NCBI RefSeq assembly: GCF_900602065.1
Contig: NZ_UWFN01000095.1
Span: forward strand, 186,001-250,000
Reading direction: 5' to 3'
Source of the DNA: Pseudomonas viridiflava
GTDB taxonomy: Bacteria > Pseudomonadota > Gammaproteobacteria > Pseudomonadales > Pseudomonadaceae
Length of the DNA stretch: 64,000 nt
Shown here: piece by piece, positions 26,790-36,567 of the stretch
Layout: every line of letters starts with the position of its first letter
Numbering within the stretch: the stretch's first letter is position 1
Program-made: the position numbers and the translations under genes
The notes under the pieces: generated by a model
Told to the model about the DNA's origin: nothing
The model's input: only the letters and a program-made list of their open reading frames with translations
Databases searched by the model: none

Positions 26790-29700
26790 ATGCCTTTGCG
26801 CGGGTCATTGAAAGGTGTTCTGGCAGCACTGGTTCTGTTGATGCTCGCGTTGATCATCTGGCAGCTGATCGATCAGTTTCAACAGACTCAGGAGCGTCAA
26901 CGCCAGCGTAGCCTCGATTACAGCGCGCAACTGGCTGACCGCTTGAGCCTGAACATGGAGCTTAGCGCTCAGGTGGCGCTCAATCTCCTGAGCCGCAAAA
27001 ACCAGCAAGAACCGCAGAATCCTGAGCAGGAACTGCAACTGCTGAACAATTTGCGTCAGTCTCTGCCGTCTCTGCGCAGCATGGCGTGGCTGAACGCGCT
27101 TGGGAAGGTCACTACCGACACCCTGGACACCACCACCGATGCTCTGTTTCTTAAACAGACGCTGCAACAAGCCATGGGCCGTCCGTACTACTACGACAAT
27201 AGCGATGATGGCTCGCAGGTCTATCTGCTGATCCGCTATCCCGGTGAAAACAACCCGAACTACTGGGCTTTGCGCCTGGCTCCCGACGTCCTGAAACCTC
27301 TGACACGCCAGACGCATCAGGGCTTCCAGCCTCTTTGGCGGCTGGAAAACCGCTCTACTGATCGGCTGCTGTTTCGCGACACTACCATTCAGAACGAACC
27401 GATAGTCAGCACCGTGGGCGAAATCGAGAGTGTGCTGCTTCAGCCGCTGACCAACAGTAACTGGCAGCTACGCGGCCTGTTTGACGTCACCAAAGCGCGG
27501 GAACAACTGCTGGGGCCATTGATCGGTAAATGTGTGGTCGGCCTGTTCTGCTCGATCCTGCCGCTGCTCGCGCTGTTTAGCCTGCGTCGCCGTCAGCGCC
27601 AGCTGCACGAAAGCCGACGGCGTTACCAGGACATCTTCGAAGGTGCCGGAGTCGCCATCTGTGTACTGGACATGTCTGATCTACCGGACTACCTCGAAAC
27701 GCTGCAAATCGATAACAGCGAAGGTCTGAATGAGTTGCTCAAGGCGCAACCCGGACAGTTGAATGCACTATTACGCAAAATTCGCATCACTGAAGTGAAT
27801 CAGGTCGCACTGAGCCTGCTCAATGTGCAATCCAATGAGCAGGCGTGGCAGCACCTGATCGAAGGCTGCCAACGCAGTCGGCAAGGGATTGGCGAACAGT
27901 TGATCCACGCGGTGCTTTCCCGAAAAAGCCAGCTGGAGATCGAAATCCGCCTGACTCGGGACCGGGGCGAAGATCAGCACCTGTGGCTGGTACTGCGGTT
28001 GCCTGAAGAACTCGAAGACTTCAATGCGGTGATTCTGAGTATTGGCGACATCACCAGCCGCAAACGGGTTGAGCTGTCGCAGCAGGAGCGAGAAGGATTC
28101 TGGTCGAACGTGGTGCGCACCGTCCCCGATCACCTGTATGTGCAGGATGTATTGAGCCAGCGGATGATCTACAGCAACCACAATCTGGGCCAGACACTGG
28201 GCTACAGCAGAACTGAACTGCTGCGCATGGGGGAGTTTTTCTGGGAGATGCTCTTGCACCCCGAAGACGCTGAAAGCTATCAGGACATGCGCCTGCGCCA
28301 GCGTCACCGTGGTCACAGTGAGCTGCTGCACTGCCAGCTTCGTTTCCGGGCTCGCGACGATAAATGGCGACGTTTTGATATTCGCGAACAGGCGCTGTCC
28401 CGGGATCTCGACGATCAGGTCACGCGCATCATCGGTGTTGCCAAAGACATCACCGAACAGCTGGAAGCCAGTGAATCCCTGCGGGACAGCGAACAGCGCT
28501 ATCGCATGCTCGCCGAAAGCATCAGCGACGTCATCTTTTCTACTGATAACAAGCTCACCCCCAACTACGTCAGCCCTTCGGTACAGGGCGTACTGGGCTA
28601 CAGCGCTGAATGGATTCTCACGCACGGCTGGAAATCCACCGTCGCCAACCCGCAGCAGCTCGCAGGCGTTTACGCGCTCATGGAGCGCATCCGCAAAGTG
28701 CTGAAAAAGCCGGAAGCATTGGCGGCTTTGCGCGACGAGATCCCTACTCAGCTGTTCCTGTTCGACTGCCTGCGCGCCGACGGACGAAAAATCCCTATTG
28801 AATTGCGATTGGTGCTGGTCTGGGACGATCAGGGCGCGTTCGAAGGCATCCTCGGTGTCGGCCGCGATATCAGCCAGCAACGCAGGGCGGAAAAAGATCT
28901 GCGCATGGCCGCTACCGTATTCGAACACTCGACTTCGGCCATCCTGATTACCGATCCAGCTGGCTATATCGTGCAAACCAACGAAGCGTTCAGCAGGGTC
29001 AGTGGCTACGAAGCAGCACAAGTACTGGACCAGTTGCCGACACTGCTTACGGTCGACAACCAACAGGAAGCGCACCTGCGCTACATCGTCAAACAGCTGC
29101 ACCAACGCGGCAGCTGGGAAGGCGAAGTGTGGCTCAAACGGCGCAACGAAGAGCATTACCCGGCATGGGTGGGCATCACAGCGGTACTGGATGACGAAGG
29201 TGATCTGGCCAGTTATGTGTGCTTCTTCACCGATATCAGTGAACGCAAAGCCAGTGAGCAACGCATCCATCGCCTGGCTTACTACGACGCCCTGACCCAC
29301 CTGCCGAACCGCTCGCTGTTCCAGGATCGCCTGCACTCGGCACTGCAACACGCCGAGCGACAAAATGCCTGGGTGGTATTGATGTTCCTCGACCTGGACC
29401 GCTTCAAGCCGATCAACGACTCGCTGGGCCATGCGGCGGGTGACCGGATGCTCCAGGAAATGGCCACGCGCCTGCTGGCGTGCGTCGCCGATGACGACAC
29501 GGTCGCCCGCATGGGTGGCGACGAATTCACGTTGCTGTTGCAACCCAGCCCGACCCGCGAAATCGCCCTGAACCGCGCCATCCATGTTGCAGAGCAGATT
29601 CTGACCAGCCTGGTAACACCGTTCGTTCTTGAAGGCCGGGAGTTCTTCGTCACCGCCAGTATCGGCATCGCGCTCAGCCCGCAGGACGGCAACGAACTGA

Positions 29701-30587
29701 GCCAACTGATGAAGAACGCCGACACTGCGATGTATCACGCCAAGGAGAACGGAAAAAACAACTTCCAGTTCTATCAAGCCGACATGAACGCCACCGCTCT
29801 TGAGCGTCTGGAGCTGGAAAGCGACCTGCGCCATGCCCTGGAGCAGAAGGAATTCACCCTCTTCTATCAACCGCAGTTCAGCGGCGACGGCAAACGCCTG
29901 ACCGGTGCCGAAGCACTTTTGCGCTGGCGTCATCCACGGCGCGGGCTGGTTTCGCCAAGCGAATTCATTCCCGTGCTGGAAGAGCTCGGGCTGGTGGTGG
30001 AAGTCGGCGACTGGGTACTCACGGAAGCCTGTCGACAGCTCAAGGCCTGGCACCAGGCCAAGGTCCGCGTGCCCAAGGTTTCGGTCAACATCTCTGCACG
30101 CCAGTTCGCCGACGGCCAGCTAGGCAACCGGATTGCCAATATCCTTCAGGAAACAGGCCTTTCCCCCGCCTGTCTTGAGCTGGAACTGACCGAAAGTATC
30201 CTGATGCGCGAAGTGGGCGTAGCGATGCATATTCTCGACGGTCTCAAGCGTCTGGGTCTGAGCATCGCGGTGGACGACTTCGGCACCGGCTACTCGTCGC
30301 TGAACTACCTCAAGCAGTTCCCTATCGACATCCTCAAGATCGACCGGACGTTTGTCGACGGCCTGCCCTCCGGCGAACAGGACGCGCAGATCGCCCGCGC
30401 CATCATCGCCATGGCCCACAGCCTGAACCTCGCGGTAATCGCCGAGGGCGTCGAAACTCACGAGCAGCTTGAGTTCTTGCGCGAGCATGGCTGTGACGAA
30501 GTGCAAGGCTACCTCTTCGGCCGCCCGATGCCACCAAGCCGCTTCGAGGCGCAGTACAGTGACAACGCGCTGTTCATGTTCGATTAG
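26790..30587 (+). CDS. morA: Membrane PAS-GGDEF-EAL c-di-GMP enzyme MorA
   Basis: 1265 residues from the ATG at 26790 behind CAGGAG; a TTG at 26736 is less likely. Order: membrane helix (about 9-29), periplasmic sensor region to about 245, second helix (LLGPLIGKCVVGLFCSILPLLALFSL), three to four PAS/PAC repeats (about 270-820), GGDEF (residues 909-913, intact) and EAL (1041-1043, in GAEALLRWRHP, followed by DDFGTGYSSL). Both catalytic motifs look active. The residues before GGDEF are ADDD, so the RxxD inhibitory site is missing. MorA controls flagellar timing and biofilm in Pseudomonas. The identity is supported by the neighbouring glyA, as in PAO1. Confidence 0.9.
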   Translation: MPLRGSLKGVLAALVLLMLALIIWQLIDQFQQTQERQRQRSLDYSAQLADRLSLNMELSAQVALNLLSRKNQQEPQNPEQELQLLNNLRQSLPSLRSMAWLNALGKVTTDTLDTTTDALFLKQTLQQAMGRPYYYDNSDDGSQVYLLIRYPGENNPNYWALRLAPDVLKPLTRQTHQGFQPLWRLENRSTDRLLFRDTTIQNEPIVSTVGEIESVLLQPLTNSNWQLRGLFDVTKAREQLLGPLIGKCVVGLFCSILPLLALFSLRRRQRQLHESRRRYQDIFEGAGVAICVLDMSDLPDYLETLQIDNSEGLNELLKAQPGQLNALLRKIRITEVNQVALSLLNVQSNEQAWQHLIEGCQRSRQGIGEQLIHAVLSRKSQLEIEIRLTRDRGEDQHLWLVLRLPEELEDFNAVILSIGDITSRKRVELSQQEREGFWSNVVRTVPDHLYVQDVLSQRMIYSNHNLGQTLGYSRTELLRMGEFFWEMLLHPEDAESYQDMRLRQRHRGHSELLHCQLRFRARDDKWRRFDIREQALSRDLDDQVTRIIGVAKDITEQLEASESLRDSEQRYRMLAESISDVIFSTDNKLTPNYVSPSVQGVLGYSAEWILTHGWKSTVANPQQLAGVYALMERIRKVLKKPEALAALRDEIPTQLFLFDCLRADGRKIPIELRLVLVWDDQGAFEGILGVGRDISQQRRAEKDLRMAATVFEHSTSAILITDPAGYIVQTNEAFSRVSGYEAAQVLDQLPTLLTVDNQQEAHLRYIVKQLHQRGSWEGEVWLKRRNEEHYPAWVGITAVLDDEGDLASYVCFFTDISERKASEQRIHRLAYYDALTHLPNRSLFQDRLHSALQHAERQNAWVVLMFLDLDRFKPINDSLGHAAGDRMLQEMATRLLACVADDDTVARMGGDEFTLLLQPSPTREIALNRAIHVAEQILTSLVTPFVLEGREFFVTASIGIALSPQDGNELSQLMKNADTAMYHAKENGKNNFQFYQADMNATALERLELESDLRHALEQKEFTLFYQPQFSGDGKRLTGAEALLRWRHPRRGLVSPSEFIPVLEELGLVVEVGDWVLTEACRQLKAWHQAKVRVPKVSVNISARQFADGQLGNRIANILQETGLSPACLELELTESILMREVGVAMHILDGLKRLGLSIAVDDFGTGYSSLNYLKQFPIDILKIDRTFVDGLPSGEQDAQIARAIIAMAHSLNLAVIAEGVETHEQLEFLREHGCDEVQGYLFGRPMPPSRFEAQYSDNALFMFD

Positions 30588-30804
30588 TTCGCGCTTGGTA
30601 AACCCCGTGGAAAATTCCATGTTGGCGCTCAAGGCCTCTGGAGCCATATCAAAGCTTTGACTGAACGCTCCCACAGGGGGTTGCCTGCGACCGAACAGTC
30701 CACGTGAAAACCACTTGTCCAGCACATGACTGCCTTTCATATGCCAGATAAAAGCCAATGGGGTAGAATGCCCCCCTTTTCTGCCCCGATCCTTGAGGAC
30801 CGCC

Positions 30805-32058
30805 ATGTTCAGCCGTGATTTGACTCTCGCCAAGTACGACTCCGATCTCTTCGCCGCGATGGAGCAAGAAGCCCAGCGCCAGGAAGAGCACATCGAGCTG
30901 ATCGCTTCGGAAAACTACACCAGCCCAGCGGTGATGGAAGCTCAGGGTTCGGTCCTGACCAACAAGTACGCTGAAGGCTACCCAGGCAAGCGTTACTACG
31001 GCGGCTGCGAATACGTCGACGTGGTTGAGCAACTGGCTATCGACCGCGCCAAAGAACTGTTCGGCGCAGATTACGCCAACGTTCAGCCACACGCTGGTTC
31101 GCAAGCCAACAGCGCCGTTTATCTGGCTCTGCTGCAAGGCGGCGACACCATTCTGGGCATGAGCCTGGCCCACGGTGGTCACCTGACCCACGGCGCCAGC
31201 GTCAGCTCTTCGGGCAAGCTGTACAACGCCGTTCAATACGGCATCGACGCCAACGGCATGATCGACTACGACGAAGTCGAGCGTCTGGCTGTTGAGCACA
31301 AGCCAAAAATGATCGTGGCCGGTTTCTCTGCCTACTCGCAGATCCTCGACTTCCCGCGCTTCCGCGCCATCGCCGACAAAGTTGGCGCTTACCTGTTCGT
31401 CGACATGGCCCACGTAGCCGGTCTGGTAGCCGCTGGCGTTTACCCGAACCCGGTGCCTTTCGCTGACGTCGTGACCACCACCACGCACAAGACCCTGCGC
31501 GGTCCACGTGGCGGCCTGATCCTGGCTCGCGCCAACGCCGACATCGAGAAGAAGCTGAACTCTGCTGTTTTCCCGGGCGCCCAAGGCGGCCCACTGGAGC
31601 ACGTAATCGCCGCCAAGGCCGTGTGCTTCAAGGAAGCGCTGCAGCCTGAGTTCAAGGCTTACCAGCAACAAGTCGTGAAAAACGCCAAGGCCATGGCCAG
31701 CGTGTTCATCGAGCGCGGTTTCGACGTGGTTTCCGGCGGTACTGAAAACCACCTGTTCCTGCTCTCGCTGATCAAGCAGGACATCTCCGGTAAAGACGCA
31801 GATGCCGCTCTGGGCCGCGCCTTCATCACCGTCAACAAGAACTCCGTACCTAACGACCCACGCTCCCCGTTCGTCACTTCCGGCCTGCGCTTCGGCACAC
31901 CGGCAGTCACCACTCGCGGCTTCAAAGAAGCAGAGTGCAAAGAACTGGCCACCTGGATCTGCGACATCCTGGCTGACCTGAACAACGAAGCCGTGATCGA
32001 CGCAGTACGTGAAAAAGTAAAAGCTATCTGCGCCAAACTGCCGGTATACAGCGCTTAA
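30805..32058 (+). CDS. glyA: Serine hydroxymethyltransferase
   Basis: 417 residues from the ATG at 30805 with GAGGA upstream. PLP enzyme that interconverts serine and glycine with tetrahydrofolate. The Schiff-base lysine lies in [16 protein letters not shown]; the folate/substrate segments [31 protein letters not shown] and [11 protein letters not shown] are conserved. It is the isozyme beside morA (glyA3 in PAO1 nomenclature); pseudomonads usually carry more than one. Terminator directly downstream. Confidence 0.97.
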   Translation: MFSRDLTLAKYDSDLFAAMEQEAQRQEEHIELIASENYTSPAVMEAQGSVLTNKYAEGYPGKRYYGGCEYVDVVEQLAIDRAKELFGADYANVQPHAGSQANSAVYLALLQGGDTILGMSLAHGGHLTHGASVSSSGKLYNAVQYGIDANGMIDYDEVERLAVEHKPKMIVAGFSAYSQILDFPRFRAIADKVGAYLFVDMAHVAGLVAAGVYPNPVPFADVVTTTTHKTLRGPRGGLILARANADIEKKLNSAVFPGAQGGPLEHVIAAKAVCFKEALQPEFKAYQQQVVKNAKAMASVFIERGFDVVSGGTENHLFLLSLIKQDISGKDADAALGRAFITVNKNSVPNDPRSPFVTSGLRFGTPAVTTRGFKEAECKELATWICDILADLNNEAVIDAVREKVKAICAKLPVYSA

Positions 32059-32085
32059 TCAGCCCTGTTTGCAGCAGTAACATGA

Positions 32086-32116
32086 AGCCCCGGTTCGTAA
32101 GAGCCGGGGCTTTTTG
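32086..32116 (+). terminator. Rho-independent terminator of glyA
   Basis: Stem GCCCCGG/CCGGGGC, then TTTTTG; 28 bases past the stop. Confidence 0.92.
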
Positions 32117-32147
32117 TGGGTTCAGGAAATATAGGCAAACATCGGAC

Positions 32148-32221
32148 CTGTAGGAGCTGCCGAAGGCTGCGATCGCGGTGTATCAGGAGAAATGCTTCGC
32201 AGCCTTCGGCAGCTCCTACAG
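32148..32221. repeat. REPIN, GTAGGAGCTGCCGAAGGC type
   Basis: Nearly the same sequence as the element at 36426, including the spacer (TCGCGGTGTATC(A/G)GGAGAAATGCT) and the left flank GGCAAACAT; recently copied from one another. Confidence 0.92.
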
Positions 32222-32270
32222 AAAATGCATTTCAATTCAATAAATCGTATTTTGTTCGATAGAAGGCCGT

Positions 32271-33248
32271 TCAGCTCGCGACTCTGGCAAACCCCGCCCG
32301 GATTTTCTCTTCCGGCAACTCATCGGCAATAAACACGATCACGCTTTCGCGCTTTTCGCCCTCCTCCCATTCGGTATCCCAGTCGAAGCCATAGAGCTTC
32401 AGCACGCCCTGAAACACCATCCGCCGCGGCTCGCCAGCGATGTTCAGCACGCCTTTGTAACGCAGCAGTTGTTTGCCATACTCTTCGAGCAGTTCGTTCA
32501 TGAACTCGCTGAGTTTGTCGATATCCAGCGGTGCGTCCGTACGCAGGACGAGGCTGGAGATACGGTCAATGGAATTGCCCGCCGGGGCCAGTGGTCGCAG
32601 GGTCAGGCCTGCGCCCAAGTCTGCGTTCAGGTTGAAACCTCGCACATCCAGCAATTCAGCCAGATCAATCTGGCCATGCTCGACCACCCGGATCGGAGCG
32701 CGGCGGTTAATGCGGGTCAATCGGGCGCTGAGGGCATCGAAAGCCGCGTCGTCGACCAGATCACGCTTACTCACCAGTAGCCGGTCAGCAAAACCGATCT
32801 GCGCCTGAGCGATGGTCTGCGCCAGATGTGTCTCGGCATTGGCCGCATCTACCAACGTGATGATCCCATCGAGGATATAGCGCTCGCGCAGTTCTTCGTC
32901 GATGAAAAACGTCTGCGCAACCGGCGCAGGGTCAGCAAGCCCGGTGCACTCGATCACCAGACGGTCGAAGGCGATTTCACCGCTGTCCAAACGCTCAAGC
33001 AGCAGGAACAGGGCTTTGGTCAGATCGGTGTGGATGGTGCAACACACACAGCCATTGGACAGGGTCATGACTTGCACCGGCTCGTCGCCCAGCAATTGGG
33101 TGTCGATCCCGGCATCACTGAATTCGTTTTCGATCACGGCGATTTTCAGGCCGTGCTCGGTCTTGAGCAAATGACGCAGCAACGTGGTCTTGCCCGCGCC
33201 GAGAAAGCCGCTAAGGACAGTGACGGGAATGGGTTGCGGGGTGGTCAT
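32271..33248 (-). CDS. COG0523 (CobW/YjiA) metal-chaperone GTPase
   Basis: 325 residues from the ATG at 33248 (MTTPQPIPVTVLSGFLGAGKTT); the longer frame to 33368 reads into a REP. Walker A GFLGAGKTT, the CxCC metal motif NGCVCCTIHTDL, IECTGLADPAPV (switch region), SKRDLVD (guanine specificity), and a C-terminal CobW_C domain (PLDIDKLSEFMNELLEEYGKQLLRYKGVLNIAGEPRRMVFQGV). The C-terminus lacks a His-rich stretch. YjiA-like members bind Zn, Co or Ni. It lies just downstream of ybdD-cstA, an association also seen for E. coli yjiA-yjiX-btsT, so it may belong to that operon. Confidence 0.88.
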   Translation of the reverse strand: MTTPQPIPVTVLSGFLGAGKTTLLRHLLKTEHGLKIAVIENEFSDAGIDTQLLGDEPVQVMTLSNGCVCCTIHTDLTKALFLLLERLDSGEIAFDRLVIECTGLADPAPVAQTFFIDEELRERYILDGIITLVDAANAETHLAQTIAQAQIGFADRLLVSKRDLVDDAAFDALSARLTRINRRAPIRVVEHGQIDLAELLDVRGFNLNADLGAGLTLRPLAPAGNSIDRISSLVLRTDAPLDIDKLSEFMNELLEEYGKQLLRYKGVLNIAGEPRRMVFQGVLKLYGFDWDTEWEEGEKRESVIVFIADELPEEKIRAGFARVAS

Positions 33249-33283
33249 GGGTGCTCCTTTACTGATCAAACAACACAAAACAA

Positions 33284-33369
33284 CTGTGGGAGCGGTGCTT
33301 GCCCGCGATACATTCAACTCGGTCTCAGATACCGGTTCGACTGTATCGCGGGCAAGCACCGCTCCCACA
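33284..33369. repeat. REPIN, TGGGAGCGGTGCTTGCCC type
   Basis: Inverted pair, arms CTTGCCCGCGATACA and TGTATCGCGGGCAAG, in the gap between the YbdD-like and COG0523 genes. Confidence 0.9.
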
Positions 33370-33403
33370 AGTTAACTTCTACTGCGGACTGTTAATCAAC
33401 CGA

Positions 33404-33601
33404 TCAACAGCACTTGGGCCCACCCTTGCCGCCGTAACGGGCTTCCTGGCGTTCCCGGAAGAACGCCTCATAATCCATCACCGGCTTGTCAGGGTGTTTG
33501 ACCTGCATATGCGCGACGTAATTGTCGTAGTCAGGCATCCCCACCATCAAGCGCGCGGCCTGACCGAGGTATTTCCCGAGGCGACTCAGGTCGTTGAACA
33601 T
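33404..33601 (-). CDS. YbdD/YjiX family small protein
   Basis: 65 residues: [32 protein letters not shown]...[23 protein letters not shown]. This is the DUF466/YbdD family, always found directly after a CstA/BtsT carbon-starvation pyruvate carrier and ending with a Gly-rich CC. It begins 19 bp after the cstA stop. Its function with the carrier is unknown; the C-terminal CC could bind metal, which would fit the COG0523 GTPase downstream (inference). Confidence 0.92.
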   Translation of the reverse strand: MFNDLSRLGKYLGQAARLMVGMPDYDNYVAHMQVKHPDKPVMDYEAFFRERQEARYGGKGGPKCC

Positions 33602-33620
33602 AGGCAGATCCTCTCGTTTC

Positions 33621-35696
33621 TCAAACGTTGGTCGGAGTCGTCAGTGCCTGGAATGGCGCTTCTTTATCCGTACGCTCTTTGTTGCCCCATGCCGCGACGC
33701 CGACTTTCAGCGCGTAGAACAGGATGCTGAACACCACGAACAGGAACAGAATCGTCAGCGTCGCGTTGGTGTAAGCGTTGAAGATCACGTGCTGCATCTG
33801 ATCCATGGTCTTGGCCGGAGCCAGAATCTGACCCGCATCAGCCGCGGTGCTGTACTTCTTGGCCAGCGCCAGGAAACCTACCGCAGGGTTGCTATCGAAC
33901 AGCTTGATGAAGCCAGCCGTTACGGTGCAGATCAGCAGCCAGGTAGCTGGCAGCATGGTGACCCAGATGTAACGTTGGCGCTTCATTTTGATCAGCACAA
34001 CGGTTGCCAGCATCAGCGCGATACCTGCCAGCATCTGGTTAGAGATACCGAACAGAGGCCACAGGGTGTTGATACCACCCAGTGGATCGATCACGCCTTG
34101 ATACAGCAAGTAACCCCAAAGCGCCACGCAACCACCGGTACCGATGGCGTTGGCAGTCCAGGACTCGGTGCGTTTCAGGGCCGGTACGAAGCTGCCCAAC
34201 AGGTCTTGCAGCATGAAGCGACCGGCACGTGTACCGGCATCGACCGCGGTCAGAATAAACAGTGCTTCAAACAGGATTGCGAAGTGGTACCAGAACGCCA
34301 TGGTGCTCGCACCTGGCAAGGCCTGGTGCAGGATCTGCGCGATACCCACCGCCAGCGTCGGCGCACCACCGGCACGTGCCAGTACGGTGTTCTCGCCGAT
34401 ATCTTTAGCAACTGCTGTCAGTTGTTCCGGGGTGATGGCAAAGCCCCAGTTAGTAATCGTCGCGGCAACCGTGACCACATCACTGCCAACGACCGCAGCC
34501 GGACTGTTCATGGCGAAGTAGATGCCTGGCTCGATCACCGAAGCAGCAACCATGGCCATGATCGCCACGAAGGACTCCATGAGCATGCCGCCGTAACCGA
34601 TGTAACGGGCGTTGGTTTCGTTATCCAGCAGCTTCGGCGTGGTCCCGGAAGAGATCAGCGCGTGGAAACCGGACACCGCACCACATGCGATGGTGATGAA
34701 CAGGAACGGGAACAGTGTGCCCTTCCAGACCGGGCCAGTACCGTCGGTGAACTGGGTCAGCGCAGGCATTTTCAGCTCAGGCGCAAGAACCAGAATACCG
34801 ATCGCCAGTGCGACGATGGTGCCGATTTTCAGGAAAGTCGACAGGTAGTCGCGTGGCGCCAGCAGCAACCAGACCGGTAGCATGGCAGCGACGAAGCCGT
34901 AACCCACCAGCATCCAGGTGATCTGCACGCCAGTGAAGGTGAACAGCGGTGCCCATTCAGGGCTGGCAGCAACATGGCCGCCCGCCCAGATCGACAGCAA
35001 CAGCAGGACCACACCAATCACCGAGATTTCCCCGATGCGGCCTGGCCGGATGTAGCGCATGTAGATGCCCATGAACATCGCGGTCGGGATCGTCGCCATG
35101 ACCGTGAACATGCCCCACGGGCTTTCAGCCAGCGCTTTGACCACGATCAGCGCCAGCACCGCAAGGATGATGATCATGATCAGGAAGCAACCGAACAGCG
35201 CGATGGTGCCTGGGATACGGCCCATTTCTTCACGCACCATGTCGCCCAGGGAGCGGCCGTTACGGCGTGTGGACAGGAACAGGATCATGAAATCCTGCAC
35301 CGCGCCCGCCAGAACCACACCGGCGATCAGCCAGAGGGTGCCGGGCAGGTAGCCCATCTGCGCAGCCAGTACCGGCCCGACCAATGGTCCGGCGCCAGCA
35401 ATCGCGGCGAAGTGGTGACCGAAAAGAATGTGTTTGTTGGTCGGCACGTAGTCCAGACCATCATTGTTGACCACTGCTGGAGTCGCTCGCAGCGGGTCGA
35501 GCTGCATGACATGCCGGGCAATGAACAGGCTGTAATAACGATAGGCTACCAGGTAGATGGCGACTGCAGCGACCACGATCCACAAGGCGTTGATTGCTTC
35601 TCCGCGGCGCAAGGCCACGACCCCCAGAGCACATGCTCCGATAATTGCAACGATTAGCCAGGGCACATGGCGCATGAGGCTATTATTATTTTTCAT
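33621..35696 (-). CDS. cstA: Carbon starvation protein / pyruvate transporter CstA
   Basis: 691 residues from the ATG at 35696 ([13 protein letters not shown]); upstream codons to 35771 are unsupported. It has about 16-18 membrane helices. The CstA_N signature [33 protein letters not shown] and the C-terminal extended domain identify the peptide/pyruvate uptake family, induced on carbon limitation in relatives. First gene of cstA-ybdD, with the COG0523 gene probably third. No CRP/Vfr-like box was evident in the 283-bp upstream gap. Confidence 0.94.
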   Translation of the reverse strand: MKNNNSLMRHVPWLIVAIIGACALGVVALRRGEAINALWIVVAAVAIYLVAYRYYSLFIARHVMQLDPLRATPAVVNNDGLDYVPTNKHILFGHHFAAIAGAGPLVGPVLAAQMGYLPGTLWLIAGVVLAGAVQDFMILFLSTRRNGRSLGDMVREEMGRIPGTIALFGCFLIMIIILAVLALIVVKALAESPWGMFTVMATIPTAMFMGIYMRYIRPGRIGEISVIGVVLLLLSIWAGGHVAASPEWAPLFTFTGVQITWMLVGYGFVAAMLPVWLLLAPRDYLSTFLKIGTIVALAIGILVLAPELKMPALTQFTDGTGPVWKGTLFPFLFITIACGAVSGFHALISSGTTPKLLDNETNARYIGYGGMLMESFVAIMAMVAASVIEPGIYFAMNSPAAVVGSDVVTVAATITNWGFAITPEQLTAVAKDIGENTVLARAGGAPTLAVGIAQILHQALPGASTMAFWYHFAILFEALFILTAVDAGTRAGRFMLQDLLGSFVPALKRTESWTANAIGTGGCVALWGYLLYQGVIDPLGGINTLWPLFGISNQMLAGIALMLATVVLIKMKRQRYIWVTMLPATWLLICTVTAGFIKLFDSNPAVGFLALAKKYSTAADAGQILAPAKTMDQMQHVIFNAYTNATLTILFLFVVFSILFYALKVGVAAWGNKERTDKEAPFQALTTPTNV

Positions 35697-35979
35697 TTTT
35701 TTATATTCCAGCAGATGACTGAAAGACCAGCTACGCGAGTTTAGCTCTGTCGCAGCGAAAGGCCACCCCAACCAAGGTCTAGAGCGTAAAAGAAACGTTT
35801 CACTTAAAAACGGCCATTGAACCTGATCACCAGACGCGGTTCGAAAGGCAGACGAAGTGTAAATCCGGGCCTGAAAGCTATCCGGAAAGCAGGATCAGGA
35901 CTATCGTCGTTACAGGCGACGCCTTGCCTGGCGTTGAACCGCTGACAGCATGTCAGTCGATTCCAAGAGAAGTGATTCG

Positions 35980-36348
35980 ATGACCGACTCCCACGATGAC
36001 CGCCGCCGCTTCAAACGCATCGCCTTCGATGCCAAAACCACGCTAAGCCAGGGGGACCGCAACTGGCAGGTTCAACTGGTCGACCTGTCTCTGAAAGGCA
36101 TGCTGATCGAGCGCCCACAACCGTGGCAGGCCGATACTCATGAGCCATTCCACGCTGACATCAAGTTGAGCAATGAAGTGCATGTGCAAATGGACGTCAG
36201 ACTGACCCATGATGATAACGGGCAGTTGGGATTTGTCTGTGAGCACATCACGCTCGACTCAATAAGCCACTTGCGACGCCTGATCGAACTGAACCTGGCC
36301 GATCATGATGAGCTTGAGCGGGAGTTGGCAGCGCTGATTGAGGTGTAA
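35980..36348 (+). CDS. mapZ: Single-domain PilZ c-di-GMP receptor MapZ
   Basis: 122 residues from the ATG at 35980. The c-di-GMP-binding residues are present: RxxxR in DDRRRFKRIAF and DxSxxG in DLSLKG. The C-terminal LDSISHLRRLIELNLADHDELEREL closely resembles PA4608/MapZ of P. aeruginosa, which on binding c-di-GMP inhibits the chemoreceptor methyltransferase CheR1. The context cstA-mapZ-radA-mscL matches PAO1. With morA nearby, the window holds both a c-di-GMP enzyme and a receptor. Confidence 0.9.
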   Translation: MTDSHDDRRRFKRIAFDAKTTLSQGDRNWQVQLVDLSLKGMLIERPQPWQADTHEPFHADIKLSNEVHVQMDVRLTHDDNGQLGFVCEHITLDSISHLRRLIELNLADHDELERELAALIEV

Positions 36349-36425
36349 GGACCTGCATGGTTTTTTAGCTGTAGGAGATCGCCCGCTGTCCCTGGCACCG
36401 CGCTGTCTAGCGGCAAACATAGGAC

Positions 36426-36499
36426 CTGTAGGAGCTGCCGAAGGCTGCGATCGCGGTGTATCGGGAGAAATGCTTCGCAGCCTTCGGCAGCTCCTACAG
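36426..36499. repeat. REPIN, GTAGGAGCTGCCGAAGGC type
   Basis: Inverted pair; the flank GGCAAACATAGGAC and spacer are shared with the element at 32148. Confidence 0.92.
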
Positions 36500-36567
36500 A
36501 AAATGCATTTCAATCCAGTAGATTGCATATTGTTTGATGAGCGCGCGCCTACAGGGCCTCTCGAACG

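Noticed and set aside
27771..30053. 760-codon open frame on the minus strand, antisense to morA
   Set aside because: Mirror of the PAS-GGDEF-EAL coding sequence; no ribosome site or family resemblance.
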